Positions 12,712-23,617 of a stretch of 64,000 nt of DNA are shown piece after piece (the first letter of the stretch is position 1; each line of letters starts with the position of its first letter). A model generated the notes under the pieces. That model had not been told where the DNA came from. It was given only the letters and a program-made list of their open reading frames with translations, and searched no databases. The translations under genes and the position numbers were made by a program. The stretch comes from Silene latifolia (taxonomy: Eukaryota > Streptophyta > Magnoliopsida > Caryophyllales > Caryophyllaceae), in NCBI RefSeq assembly GCF_048544455.1, contig NC_133536.1, positions 33,172,152 through 33,236,151 of the forward strand. The letters run 5' to 3'.

Positions 12712-12858
12712 CTCGACAGAGTACCCCGTACTCTATCGAGTAGCTGCAGGAAAGAAGGAAATAAAGCTTTCTGATCTTTGGGCTACTCGATCGAGTAGCC
12801 AAGACACTCGATCGAGTAGCATGGCACTCGATCGAGTACCACTACATACTCGATCGAG
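12712..12858. repeat. Phased palindrome cluster, internal copy B
   Basis: Variants start at 12712 (CTCGACAGAG) and 12731 (CTCTATCGAG), then four exact CTCGATCGAG copies at 12786, 12807, 12827 and 12849, spaced 21, 20 and 22 bp. Confidence 0.9.
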
Positions 12859-13278
12859 TGGCACTATTACAGGAGGTTTTCGAAAATTAAAAGTGTGCAA
12901 TTGTTTTATAATTGCAAGTTTGATGTTTAATGTGGTTATTACTGCGTAGTAACACCTTTGAACCGTTAATTTCATATGTTGGACGTCAAGCTTCGGTTTT
13001 ATATGCATATTGGTAACAAGTAGCGAAGTGGTGACGGTTTCTTGTTGTTTTAATATTACATATGCCATATTACTATCTATCCATCGAAGTTACATCTTTC
13101 ATACGTTTGTGCACACGATATTAACATGCTTTATCGACGGCGGCTAGTTATTCCGGTGGGTTGTGTATGATTTATAATTTAACAAGTATATGCTTAGTGA
13201 GTAATGTCCATAATAAATAATGTGGTTCTAATTTATGTTATGAAGCAAATAATAGGTAATATGTGTGGTAATATTGGT

Positions 13279-13325
13279 GGTGAACTTCGGGGACGAAGTT
13301 CCTTTTTAGAGGGGAAGAGTAATGT
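13279..13325 (+). repeat. Relic duplicate of the polypurine-tract block
   Basis: Contains AACTTCGGGGACGAAGTT, able to form a 7-bp stem, followed by agaggggaagagtaatg. It mirrors 13927-13966, where ttggggacgaagtt and aaggggggaag precede the LTR start tgtaat. It looks like a second, decayed 3' terminus. Confidence 0.55.
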
Positions 13326-13949
13326 CGCAAAATAAAAAGGCTGATTTTGAAATTATGTTGTTGTTTGTTTATAATGTTTTGTTGTTTAATTACAAAAATT
13401 TCTAGCACTTTGATAACATTGCTTATATGAAGTGTAAGTGGTTACTTTAGTTCATTGAAGTGAATGTGATAGTATGTTTTTATTGACGGTCATAAAGAGC
13501 TAGTTGTGGTGCAAGGTGTCGTAATAGAATGAATTAGTGAGTAACACGGCGGTGTTAGTTGTGCAGCATGAAGTTGATATGAGATATGTTTCGGGTTAAA
13601 AGTTGTTATCATATGATGGGTGATCGTTGTTTGTGCTGGTTCATATTGCGAGGTTGATGTTTTATATATGATAGTTTGTAGGAGTTGATGCGAGGTTGAT
13701 GTTTTATATATGATAGTCGGTAGGAGCTGATGTATACATATAGAGTGACAGTTGATGATGACAATGTTTGCATGATGGTAGTAAGAGTCGTTATGAATAG
13801 AGCGTTAGACAGTGATGATGATGACATGGGGGATGGTATTTCCGGGGGGGGGGGGGTAATGACTCGAGTAGGAAGAATGGTGATGTCGTGTTTTCCCGTG
13901 TCTTGTGTGTGGAGATAGGTGAGTTGAAATTTGGGGACGAAGTTCTTTT

Positions 13950-13962
13950 AAGGGGGGAAGAC
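13950..13962 (+). other. Polypurine tract of the non-autonomous Gypsy element
   Basis: AAGGGGGGAAGAC directly precedes the 3' LTR. Confidence 0.85.
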
Positions 13963-15289
13963 TGTAATACCCGCCCTTTTAGAGACCCTTTGACCAGCGT
14001 TGACTGACCTTGGGAGCGGGAATAGTTCTTAGAAGTGCGTGCCAAAACTATCTTGGGTTACATGTTAAGAGTGGGACTCGATAGAGTAGAGGCTACTCGA
14101 TCGAGTAGCTAGGTTACTCGATCGAGTAGGGGGCCACTCGATCGAGTATGTTGGGTACTCGATCGAGTATCGAGTTTTCGGCGAGGGTTTTTAATCGCGT
14201 TTTGTTAAATCCGCAAATCATTTCCGCCACTTTCCTCCTATCCTTTGGTCGCCTCTTTCCCTTCCTTTCACCATAAAACCTCCATGGAAGCCTTTTGAAG
14301 ATCCTTGTGCCTTAGGGGAGCGTTACTTGAGTCGGGTAGCGGTCTTTTGCCGGGTTTCTCCTTATAGGTATGTCATAATCATCATCTGTATCCTCATCTT
14401 TGCAGTTAGGGTTTGCTTGGTAGTAATAGATGTTGTGTTGTGGTTATAGGCTTTGCTTGATTGCTGGATATATATGTCATATGTTGGCATGGATTGGTTG
14501 CAGTTGCTTAAAGGTAGGTTCGCCTACTCAGTTTCTGTAGATAGTCTAGTGTGTCAATCGTCGTATCTTTGTTGTTGCGTTACGGCTGCGTTGTGTGGCA
14601 GCGTGTATGTTGTAGTTGGTTAGTACATACAGTTTGTTGGTTGTTACGTTTCAGCTGTCTGTGAATGTTTGTCTCTGGTTCGCGAGGTGTGTCCTCAGCT
14701 GAGTGGAGTCACTTGCGGGAGTGGCTTCACGCCCTAGTTTCGCCCTTCGTGGAACCCGCCACGGAAGGGGATGTACACATTAATGGACAGGGTTATCGCT
14801 CAGTATGATGAGCGGGGATTTGGTGGGTACGGCTGCGGTCCCCCACTGGCAGGGCTGGTCCAGTGGACAGTCAGTGACAGAGGTTGTTTGGATTATTGTG
14901 ATTGTGTGTGAGATTGATAGCGTCGTAATGTGTTGGTAGTTGTAGTTGAATTTGTCGTATCTTATCTCAGCACTGACCTTGTGTGGTTGTTTTGTTTGTT
15001 ACGTGTCTGTCGTGATCCCTTATGGTGAGCAGTCGGTCTTAGCAGGTGTTGATGTTGTTGATAGCTGGAGTCCGGGCAGGGATGAGTCTTCACGAGATTC
15101 GATAGCTTTAGAGAGTAGTCTTTGAGTTGTATCTTTTATATCGTTGTTGGTTTTAATTCACTTGTATTATAACATAATAGTTCTCTTATCGACATTTGAT
15201 TATTACTATCCTCGGGCAACCGAGATGGTAATGCCCTTATATGCTAATGAAGGCCTAGTTAAGGCTCCTTTGAATATGGGGGTGTTACA
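13963..15289 (+). repeat. 3' LTR of the non-autonomous Gypsy element (1327 bp)
   Basis: Same length as 7259-8585. Contains the palindrome cluster starting at 14077, 14096, 14117, 14137 and 14158. Confidence 0.93.
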
Positions 15290-15307
15290 CTTTTACTTTC
15301 CCTCTCC

Positions 15308-15314
15308 TATAAAT
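15308..15314 (+). promoter_or_regulatory. TATA box of the antisense extra gene
   Basis: TATAAAT within a CT-rich context, 80 bp before the ATG at 15388. The 8-kb insertion ends only 14 bp upstream (duplication 15290-15294), so native sequence upstream of about -45 has been displaced. Confidence 0.6.
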
Positions 15315-15387
15315 CTCCTCATCTACCAGGTAATTTCTCACTTTTTACTCTCTCTCTTAAAATTTTTTCGCCTCTAACTCCACAATT

Positions 15388-16188
15388 ATGGCCCAAAAGT
15401 CCATCCGCCGCACTGTTCCTCCTCCTTCTCCCCATGGGGGCCCGCCTGCTGCTGCTCTCTCTCTCTCTCTCCCTTCCATTCCTATGGGATTCTTGCAGAC
15501 CATTATCTGTGTGATTCCAGCTTTGCTGACACCCCCCTCGAGGAGGTGAGAGAGAGGTTTGGCCTTGGGCAGGAGGTCGTGGTTCATATTCCTCAGCCTA
15601 GGGAGGCGTCGGATGCCCATAATCCAGGTTGGGCGTGCCTGTACGAGTACCCTTTTACCCAGGGTTTGTCTTTTCCCTTTCCTCCTTTGGTGCAAAGGAT
15701 CCTGCGCCACTATAGGTTGGCGATCTGCCAACTTGCGCCACATGCATGGCGCGTCCTGGTCTCTCTTTGCATCCTTGCTGGGGATCACGATGTGGGGATT
15801 GGTCTGGGTGACCTTGCCCTACTCTATACTTTCAGGCCCTTCGTTGCCGGGCTCATTACTCTAAGGTCCTGCGACCGTAGCAACCCTAGTGTTATCCTTC
15901 CTCCCAAAGTGAGGGATGAAGGCTGGAATACAAAATTCATCTTTGTTAAGATTGACTCTCTTAGCCCCACCCCCGAGTACTTATTTGATAAGTGGGGGCT
16001 TCTAAAGGTAATTTTAATTTCCCGGTGTCTGTTGTTTTTCTTTTACTTTAATGTTCTTACTGGTGTACTGCTGCAGGTTTGAAGCAGCCGGTTCCCTCAA
16101 GAGATCATAGTTGGTTAACCGTTTATTCGCTCTCCCTATTGCAACTCGTTCTTACCCTGGTGTTCTTTCTTCCCCTATTGGTACATCT
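15388..16188 (+). pseudogene. Antisense extra gene of the Tat-like element, 5' part (PF04195-like)
   Basis: Encoded opposite to gag-pol. Exon 1 begins at ATG 15388 (Pro/Ala-rich start) and runs to 16007. After a CT run near 15458 the frame slips by one. From there it reads SYGILADHYLCD, VRERFGLGQEVVV, YEYPFTQGLSFPFPP, then RILRHYRLAICQLAPHAWR and DKWGLLK, which resembles PF04195 (putative gypsy-type transposon domain). An intron 16008-16076 has GT and AG ends and a pyrimidine-rich 3' side. Exon 2 continues (FEAAGSLKRS, a TAG, LVNRLFALPIATRSYP) until the Copia insertion at 16189. Exon 2's best frame does not match the exon 1 phase exactly, so a small indel or shifted splice site is likely. Function unknown. 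Confidence 0.72.
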
Positions 16189-17456
16189 TGTTGGAATATG
16201 TGTCCTCCGACAATAATGCGATCACGACTGTTGATCATGATGATCACATGTTTAAATCTCATTATAAAGAATACAATTGGGAAGTATTTTTACTGTCAAC
16301 TGGTCAACATATATCGGTAATGATTGGCTGACTAGAGTTTGACATTACTTGTCGACGACGGTGGTGATCGATTGACCCCTAGGTCATACCTATAGGGCAA
16401 CACTCTTAATTGATCATTTAATTAATCGTACAACGTTACGAGTTAATTAAATTACTTGAAAATTGACGGACGATTTTGGAAGTAAAATTTACGTATCACA
16501 TTGAAATGTGATTAAATGAGATACGGTCTGAGTAATCGAATTGTGTCATTACTCGGATGAAATTATTGTTTACAGAAACAATTGAAATTGAATGAATTGT
16601 TATAAATACAATCTGTTGTGATTTATAAATGGTAAAATATTTTGGTACAAGTAATTATGAATTACTAAGTCGATTTTTGAATATGACGTATTTTTATTAA
16701 TACGTTGATTTTTAATATGTTAAAAATACATAACAAATTTATGTTACATATGACATGTGACATAAGACAAATTGACAAAAAAAAATAAAATGGATCCCAT
16801 ATTATCCAATGTGCCGAAAATGGGAGGTGGTTTAAACAAATATTGTGTTTGTTTAAATTAGTGGTAAACATAATGATTGTTTGCTTTAGTAGCCATGAAA
16901 CCCTAGTTTACCTTGTGAAGATAAACAAGTGCATGTATTGGCTCCCTCCACCCCTACTCCACCCGGTTTTTAGAGGAGGAAAAACAATTGGTTTTTCCTC
17001 TCCTTTTTACCATATACTCAATATTGTTATTGATGAATTATTCATTCTTGTACTCACCTAAAAACAAGTAATTTTAGAGAGATAAAAAGCTTCCATCTTC
17101 CTCTCCTATAAACCGAAAATATTAAGTGTATTATAATATTTTTGGGTCATTTTTCACAAGATTAATATTGTACTAGTTCATATAATATTAATTTTAATTA
17201 AGAGTAAGCCTTGGGTATAAAGCTTGGGGAGAGATCCTACACTTGGATCTTAGTTCTTCCATTCAAGGAAAGCACAAGAACAAGAGAGAAAGGTGATCTC
17301 TCTTGTGCCCATAAAACCGAAATCTCCAATTTAAGAACAATGTTTCTTCCTTATCTTGTTTTAATGTTTGCATGCATAAGATCCATCTTTAATTTTTTGA
17401 CAAATTAAATTAAAACATATATGAATATGTAAGTATATAGATCTAATTTTCCTTCA
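16189..17456 (+). repeat. 5' LTR of the Copia element at 16189
   Basis: Begins TGTTGGAATATG and ends TTTTCCTTCA. Near-identical to 20065-21335 and clearly related to the LTRs at 34094 and 40420. Confidence 0.92.
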
Positions 17457-20064
17457 ATCGGTATCATGAGCCATGGTTGTTTGCATGCAAATCGGTTAAA
17501 AGTTTTTCCGAGTTATAAGAATAACATATAAAACTTGTAAAATTTGTGTTATTATGAGATATCACGAAATTAATCCATGCATGTTAAAATTTCTGATCCA
17601 AGATAAGTTTGTAAACTTGTGTAAATGAGATCTACGCAATGAAGAATGATTTGAATGGAGGTATGTCTATTTATATAGTATACCGAATAGATGAGATCTA
17701 TGGTCTCAAGTAAGTTCTATATCACTAAAGAGACCACGTGAAGTAATCGAAAGAACATATTCTTGAGATAACTACGTGAGGACACCAAAAGAATGTTTTG
17801 GAAGAAATGACTAATGTAAAGTCTTAATAAGAGTTTTGACTAAGTTTAGACTTTTTGTGATAAATTTTGACCTATAGTTTCAACCGAGATTTACTTAAGA
17901 GCCTAAATGAATCAAAGTAACATTCTAGTATTTATATACGAGATTTGTGACTAGAAATTGCAAGGATTAATATACCGATATCCTCAATAGCTAAGTCAAG
18001 CATTAACCACGCAAATGTCATTTTAACCTCATTATGAAAATGTAATGTTTAAACCTCCTTCCGAAAGGGTATTTCGAAGGACGTGTTCTAAATATTATTT
18101 ATATTTATATAATGACATTGCTACACATCATTATGATATGTGTGAGTTAGAGATTAAAATCTTTTTCCATAAGGATAAGATGAGACCACTTCAAAATAGG
18201 TATTTTGAAGGGATATGATGGGAACATATATGGTTCTATCTTAATAACTTGGCAATGCAATTTACATTTCAATTCTTTAAAAGGTTCCGATTGAGAAGTC
18301 AATTTCGAAACATGTGGAATTGAGTGGGAGTTAGGCATTTATCATGTGAAGACATGGAATTTAGTGGGAGCAATCATCTTGAAAAAGGTTATAACTCATC
18401 ACTCATTGAAGAATGACGAGCTAATACCTTCCTTCATAGAGGAAGTTTTGAGTTTTCAATTCTGGATGAAAATGGACTATGATGAATCCAATTACATCAA
18501 GGGATGTTGGATTAGTATTAAGAGATACACATCGTATCAACATTCACATAGGTTATTCATATAGATGAAAATGGAATTACCATTAGCAGTCATGGTCGTT
18601 CATTGAACCTATGAACGGTTGATCTCATGATTATTAGTAACTAATGTTTCCGCCATTAGAATAATCATGTACATGTCCAATTATGAATCATATGCATAAG
18701 AGCATGATGATTGATTGGTAAGCCATAATAGAAACGTCATGAATTCTCAAGTAGAATCTGATGAGCGATTTCGGTGTTTGACGGAATGCTCTATTGTGTG
18801 TCAAGAGGTTGCACATATTATAGAAAATCCGTTCACATGCAAGGATTTATGAGAATCCTAAACCTTTCAAGCTATAAAGAGAAATAAGATGTTTTGGAAA
18901 GATACTTAGTTGAATAAGAAGTTACTCAAAACTAATCTTTGCTAACCATGCTAGGACTTGTGAGAAGTGCTAGGCTAATCATCTTGTCAAATTGTTGCAA
19001 GAATCTACAAAACATGTACCTAGTGCATTGTGTGTGGATGGAGTACTTGATCAGTACAAGTTATATCATTCACCACAAATTCGTTCGTTATGTGATAATC
19101 GATAAGAAAGTTCTTTCAAGATAAAGAACCAAAACCAAGGTCGGGAACCTTGATGTGTACTTGGTAAGATTCATGCTATGAGAGAGAACATGAATGTGAA
19201 GGAAATGCAAGTGTAAGAAGTTTGAACACATGGACACATGGCATGTTAAACTTCTATTGCAATCAATAAGTGTTTACACTTACGATATACATCACAAGGT
19301 TGTCATATGATATTGAATACCCGAGTGTGATGTCGACATTTGTCGTTTGAGTTATATTAGCTCACCTTGTACATTGTTATATCCAAACGGGTTGTGGAGA
19401 CAATTGAACCCCGTTAAAGTGAACATGGATTAACATTGTATTTGCTCATAGTTACTTACATGAGGTGACGTCTCGAAGTTACTAGAGTGTGATGCGATTG
19501 ATGGCAAGTTCAAGTGCCATAGAGTCATATGAGAATGACTAGTCGATCACATAGGCGGACTGTTAGGAACATTTTGTCGGGCCTTATGACCGCTTATAGA
19601 GTTCTCGCAAATTTATATAGACTGGTCTTGGCGAGAGCTACTATAGTATTCGAATGAGTCGATTCTTTTGACTAAAGACTATTCGCCTAAGATGGCATAG
19701 TTTCAGATTAACTTTGATTTGTGTTACTACGACCTTCGTAAATGGGGTCAAATGGGCATATTTTGGGTTATGATGGTTGTGGCTAGTCGAAGGAAATGAG
19801 TGCGATAGGAATTGTCCACCCCTAGTCAGGGTTATAACAATATCTCAGGGCCACTCGAGGAGTAATGAACTAGAAATGCGTGGCCATGCTCGGATTGTAT
19901 CCATGGTGGATAAATCCGGTCAATCAGTTATTCTCCAGATCGAGGAAACCACTCTCGATATGATCACTTGCAAGTACGACCTGAAAGACACCTTGCATTG
20001 AGTGGGAGATAGTAATAGGACAAGAGAATTGGTGACGCACACTTGTCGAGGACAAGTGGGAGAT
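17457..20064 (+). pseudogene. Degenerate interior of the Copia element at 16189
   Basis: The first 140 bp match the leaders of the other Copia elements. The next roughly 1.8 kb is AT-rich with only short broken frames and is probably decayed pol, but no domain motif can be shown. From about 19330 the sequence matches the 3' region of the Copia element at 47026 (54310-55048), including a block shared with 40066-40419. No coding capacity remains. Confidence 0.6.
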
Positions 20065-21335
20065 TGTTGGAATATGTGTCCTCCGACAATAATGCGATCA
20101 CGACTGTTGATCATGATGATCACATGTTTAAATCTCATTATAAAGAATACAATTGGGAAGTATTTTTACTGTCAACTGGTCAACATATATCGGTAATGAT
20201 TGGCTGACTAGAGTTTGACATTACTTCGACGACGGCAGGTGGTGATCAGTTGACCCCCTAGGTCATACCTATAGGGCAACACTCTTAATTGATCATTTAA
20301 TTAATCGTATAACGTTACGAGTTAATTAAATTACTTGAAAATTGACGGACGATTTTGGAAGTAAAATTTATGTATCACATTGAAATGTGATTAAATGAGA
20401 TATGGTCTGAGTAATTGAATTGTGTCATTACTCGGATGAAATTATTGTTTACAGAAACAATTGAAATTGAATGAATTGTTATAAATACAATCTGTTGTGA
20501 TTTATAAATGGTAAAATATTTTGGTACAAGTAATTATGAATTACTAAGTCGATTTTTGAATATGACGTATTTTTATTAATACGTTGATTTTTAATATGTT
20601 AAAAATACATAACAAATTTATGTTACATATGACATGTGACATAAGACAAATTGACAAAAAAAATAAAATGGATCCCATATTATCCAATGTGCCGAAAATG
20701 GGAGGTGGTTTAAACAAATATTGTGTTTGTTTAAATTAGTGGTAAACATAATGATTGTTTGCTTTAGTAGCCATGCAACCCTAGTTTACCTTGTGAAGAT
20801 AAACAAGTGCATGTATTGGCTCCCTCCACCCCCTACTCCACCCGGTTTTTAGAGGAGGAAAAACAATTGGTTTTTCCTCTCCTGTTTACCATATACTCAA
20901 TATTGTTATTGATGAATTATTCATTCTTGTACTCACCTAAAAAGAAGTCATTTTAGAGAGATAAAAAGCTTTCATCTTCCTCTCCTATAAACCGAAAATA
21001 TTAAGTGTATTATAATATTTTTGGGTCATTTTTCACAAGATTAATATTGTACTAGTTCATATAATATTAATTTTAATTAAGAGTAAGCCTTGGGTATAAG
21101 GCTTGGGGAGAGATCCTACACTTGGATCTTAGTTCTTCCATTAAAGGAAAGCACAAGAACAAGAGAGAAAGGTGATCTCTCTTGTGCCCATAAAACCGAA
21201 ATCTCCAATGTAAGAACAATGTTTCTTCCTTATCTTGTTTTAATGTTTGCATGCATAAGATCCATCTTTAATTTTATGACAAATTAAATTAAAACATATA
21301 TGAATATGTAAGTATATAGATCTACTTTTCCTTCA
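20065..21335 (+). repeat. 3' LTR of the Copia element at 16189
   Basis: 1271 bp, same borders as the 5' copy, preceded by the polypurine tract and followed by catct. Confidence 0.92.
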
Positions 21336-22574
21336 CATCTGCCTCTGTACCTCTTGACATTAGTGAAGGAGAGCAAGAGGAGGAATAAGAGAAGGAAAAA
21401 GAAGAAGAAGAGGAACAAGAAGAGGAGGAAGAGGAAGTTGGTACCTCCACCAGTCAGCAAGAAACCCCAACCGCAGAATTCCAGATGTCGTTTGGTAAGG
21501 CTTTGTTTCTCATTGGTATTTGTTCTTGCTACGTGTCGTTTTGTGTTTATGTTCTAACTGTGTTCCTGTACTAGGGAATACTGTTGTTTCCTCCCTCTCC
21601 CTTCTGGATAGAAAGAGGAAGCAAGTTGCTTCTGCCTCCTCTGGTCCTTCTCCCAAGAAGAGGACATCGCTCCTTGCTGAAAAGGAGTCGGTTAGCACGC
21701 CTGTCCCTATTGAGGTTGCTCCTCTGTCTGCAGTGGCTCCTAGGCCACACCTGCCCAATACTTCTACCGTAATTCGCCTTCCCAAGTGGTATGGCTCTAG
21801 TGGGGTGTCTCTCTGGCCTCACATGGAACAGTTCCTGCTTCCGGATGCCGCCCATTCTCTGGGAAATATTCCCCTCCCTGGTGTGCTAGATGAGACTCCT
21901 GAGCGCGCCCTGCAGGTACCTTTTTAATTCCCTTTATATTTTGCTGGTTTAGTTTGTTCGGGCTGTTGACTGTCCCTCTGGCAGGTTTTACAGGACGGCA
22001 TATTCCTGCGAAAGGAGGTCGCCAGATTAATGGGGGAGGTGAACAATCTCAATGTCAACCTAGGATGGTAGATGCAGATTTGGCGCTGGCTAGGAGGGAG
22101 AAGGTGGCTGCTCAGAAGAAGCTGACAAAGGAGAGGGCAGCTGCCTAGAAGTAGCTGGATGCTGAGAGAAGGGTGGCAGAAGGGCGTATGGAAGAGGCTC
22201 ACAAGGAGGTGGAGCTGCTGAAGCACCTGCTCTTGGACTCTACATTGGTTTCCGCCTGGGAAACAAAGATCAAATGCATCAAGGACTTTGAGGCGGGTGC
22301 GCACTCCAGCTGAGACCTTGTAGAGGAGGAACGGCTGTTCAACGCTGCATATCCAACCAAGCCGGACTTCAGCCTTATCAATGACTTGCTGGGTGGTGAC
22401 GATGGAGAGACCAGTGCTAGAACTGAGCAACCAGTTGTCATGTCAGTTGACGAGGTCAGGGAGGAGGTCCCCGTCGCCCAGGAAGGCCCATCTGGAGGGG
22501 AGGCTGCTGTGGAGCCTAACATCCCTATGGATGTTCCTGCTGATGCTGCCCCGGATTGTGCTGCTGCTGCCTAG
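21336..22574 (+). pseudogene. Antisense extra gene of the Tat-like element, 3' part
   Basis: Continuation of exon 2 after the Copia insertion: a Glu/Lys-rich stretch with one TAA, ending in EFQMSFG at 21494. Intron 21495-21574 has GT and AG ends and joins so that one Gly codon spans the junction. Exon 3 (21575-21915) carries a basic patch (DRKRKQVA, SPKKRTS) that may be a nuclear localisation signal, then a WYGSSGVSLWPHMEQFL segment. Intron 21916-21984 again has GT and AG ends. Exon 4 (21985-22574) is charged and helical, likely coiled coil, with in-frame stops such as the TAG after RAAA, and ends at TAG 22572-22574 after an Ala-rich tail. It was a multi-exon gene and is now inactive. Confidence 0.7.
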
Positions 22575-23617
22575 TTTAGGCATTTAAATTTTATTTTTAT
22601 CTTGACGTTTTGTTGGGCACCCTGTGTGGTGGCCCATTGTAATCTGACTCTTGGTGCCTGGCACCTTTTGGTACTTTTGTTTTTGCCTCGTAGGAGGGGC
22701 AAAAATATTTGCTTTTTCAAGTTCACCCTGCTGAGGGGTGTTTTATGAAATTTTTCGTTTTGTTCCTTCTGTTGTTTTGCTAGCAATTCTTTTGTTCTTT
22801 CTGTTTATGTGTCAGCTTCGTGCTTTTTGAGGTGCCTATGGTGGTTCAGGGAGCTTTATGTCCATCGGGATGCTCGAATCCCTCTGTTTTGACCACGCGC
22901 ACATTGAGTACTTCCTGCAGGAAGAACAATTTTGCTAGTTCCTATTCATCAGCTAGCTTACTAGGAAATTGCCTTAATATTCAACTTACCATATCCACAT
23001 TCAATCCAAAAATAACGATAGACTTAGAAATGGAAGCAATTTCATAAATCCAAAATGGTTTAGGGAGCACAAAGTGTGTTCCCCCGGAATTTTTACAACA
23101 ACTTAAAAGAAAGAGAGTTTCGTTTTGCCCGTTTGAAATACTAAGTATGCTGCTTCCACATTTTGCTCCTTGTGACACCTAGGAAGTTGACACCAAGGGA
23201 AAATAAGAAAAAGGGTTTTGACTCAAAAGATTTGAAAGATACGTTGTAAGTTATCATTTCCTTAGTAGTACCTGCTGAATTCAGGAGACTTAGCACGTGC
23301 GTACTGAACGAAAGACCTTGCCTGGCGACTTAGTTGTTTCTGTTGTCAAAAGACATGTTACTGATAGACCAATGCAGGTGATACAGTCAGGCGGTACGAA
23401 ACAAAATGATTAGTTCTTTGCGTATGTACCTTATGAGGGAATGAGCTTGTGGCTACAGCAAGTGGGTTCTGGGGTTGTTCCCCTTCAAGCGATAGCTGCT
23501 TAGTCAAAGACACTTTTAGCAAGTTAGTTAAGGTTTCTGGAGTACTGAATGCTGGGATTCAAGGGTCTTGGGGTATACCTGCTGAAGGTGGAACTTCAGG
23601 GTCCTGCACCTGAAACT
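22575..23617. other. Spacer between the convergent extra gene and pol
   Basis: About 1 kb with no supported ORF, between the plus-strand stop at 22574 and the minus-strand pol stop at 23618. It probably holds 3' untranslated sequence of both transcripts. Nothing else recognised. Confidence 0.6.

Larger units (their letters stand above)
12456..13962 (+). other. 3' non-coding region of the non-autonomous Gypsy element
   Basis: No supported gene. It holds a palindrome cluster (12712-12858), a relic polypurine/hairpin block near 13279-13325, a run of 13 G residues near 13845, and the real polypurine tract at its end. Confidence 0.65.
7259..15289 (+). mobile_element. Non-autonomous Gypsy-type LTR element carrying an Athila-ORF1-like gene
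   Basis: 8031 bp with two 1327-bp LTRs and the duplication ctttt (7254-7258, 15290-15294). The LTR ends TGTAATACCC and GGGTGTTACA, the initiator-Met primer site and the 3' end rich in ttggggacgaagtt plus aaggggggaag all resemble Tekay/Del chromoviruses. No protease, RT, RNase H or integrase frame is present, so it relies on another element for mobility. Its only sizeable frame is the Athila-ORF1-like gene at 10869-12455. About 20-25 mismatches between LTRs, counted by eye and mostly transitions, suggest a fairly recent insertion. It landed 14 bp upstream of the TATA box of the antisense extra gene of its host element. Confidence 0.92.
16189..21335 (+). mobile_element. Ty1/Copia element, internally decayed
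   Basis: 5147 bp with LTRs 16189-17456 (1268 bp) and 20065-21335 (1271 bp), duplication catct (16184-16188, 21336-21340) and polypurine tract AAGTGGGAGAT at 20054-20064. It sits in exon 2 of the antisense extra gene; removing it restores that exon's frame. The primer site reads CGGTATCATGAGCC, one base longer than the usual initiator-Met complement. The interior is only 2.6 kb and has no intact gag-pol. Confidence 0.93.

Noticed and set aside
7373..14167. Regularly spaced palindromes as a CRISPR-like array
   Set aside because: Repeats are 10-14 bp, linkers about 10 bp, the setting is a plant LTR element, and no cas genes exist.
15357..15788. 143-codon minus-strand frame
   Set aside because: Exact shadow of exon 1 of the plus-strand extra gene.
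22820..23617. Left LTR of the Tat-like element placed next to pol
   Set aside because: No match to 32749-33528 here; the real partner LTR is at 6058-6837, shown by length and the acgac duplication.
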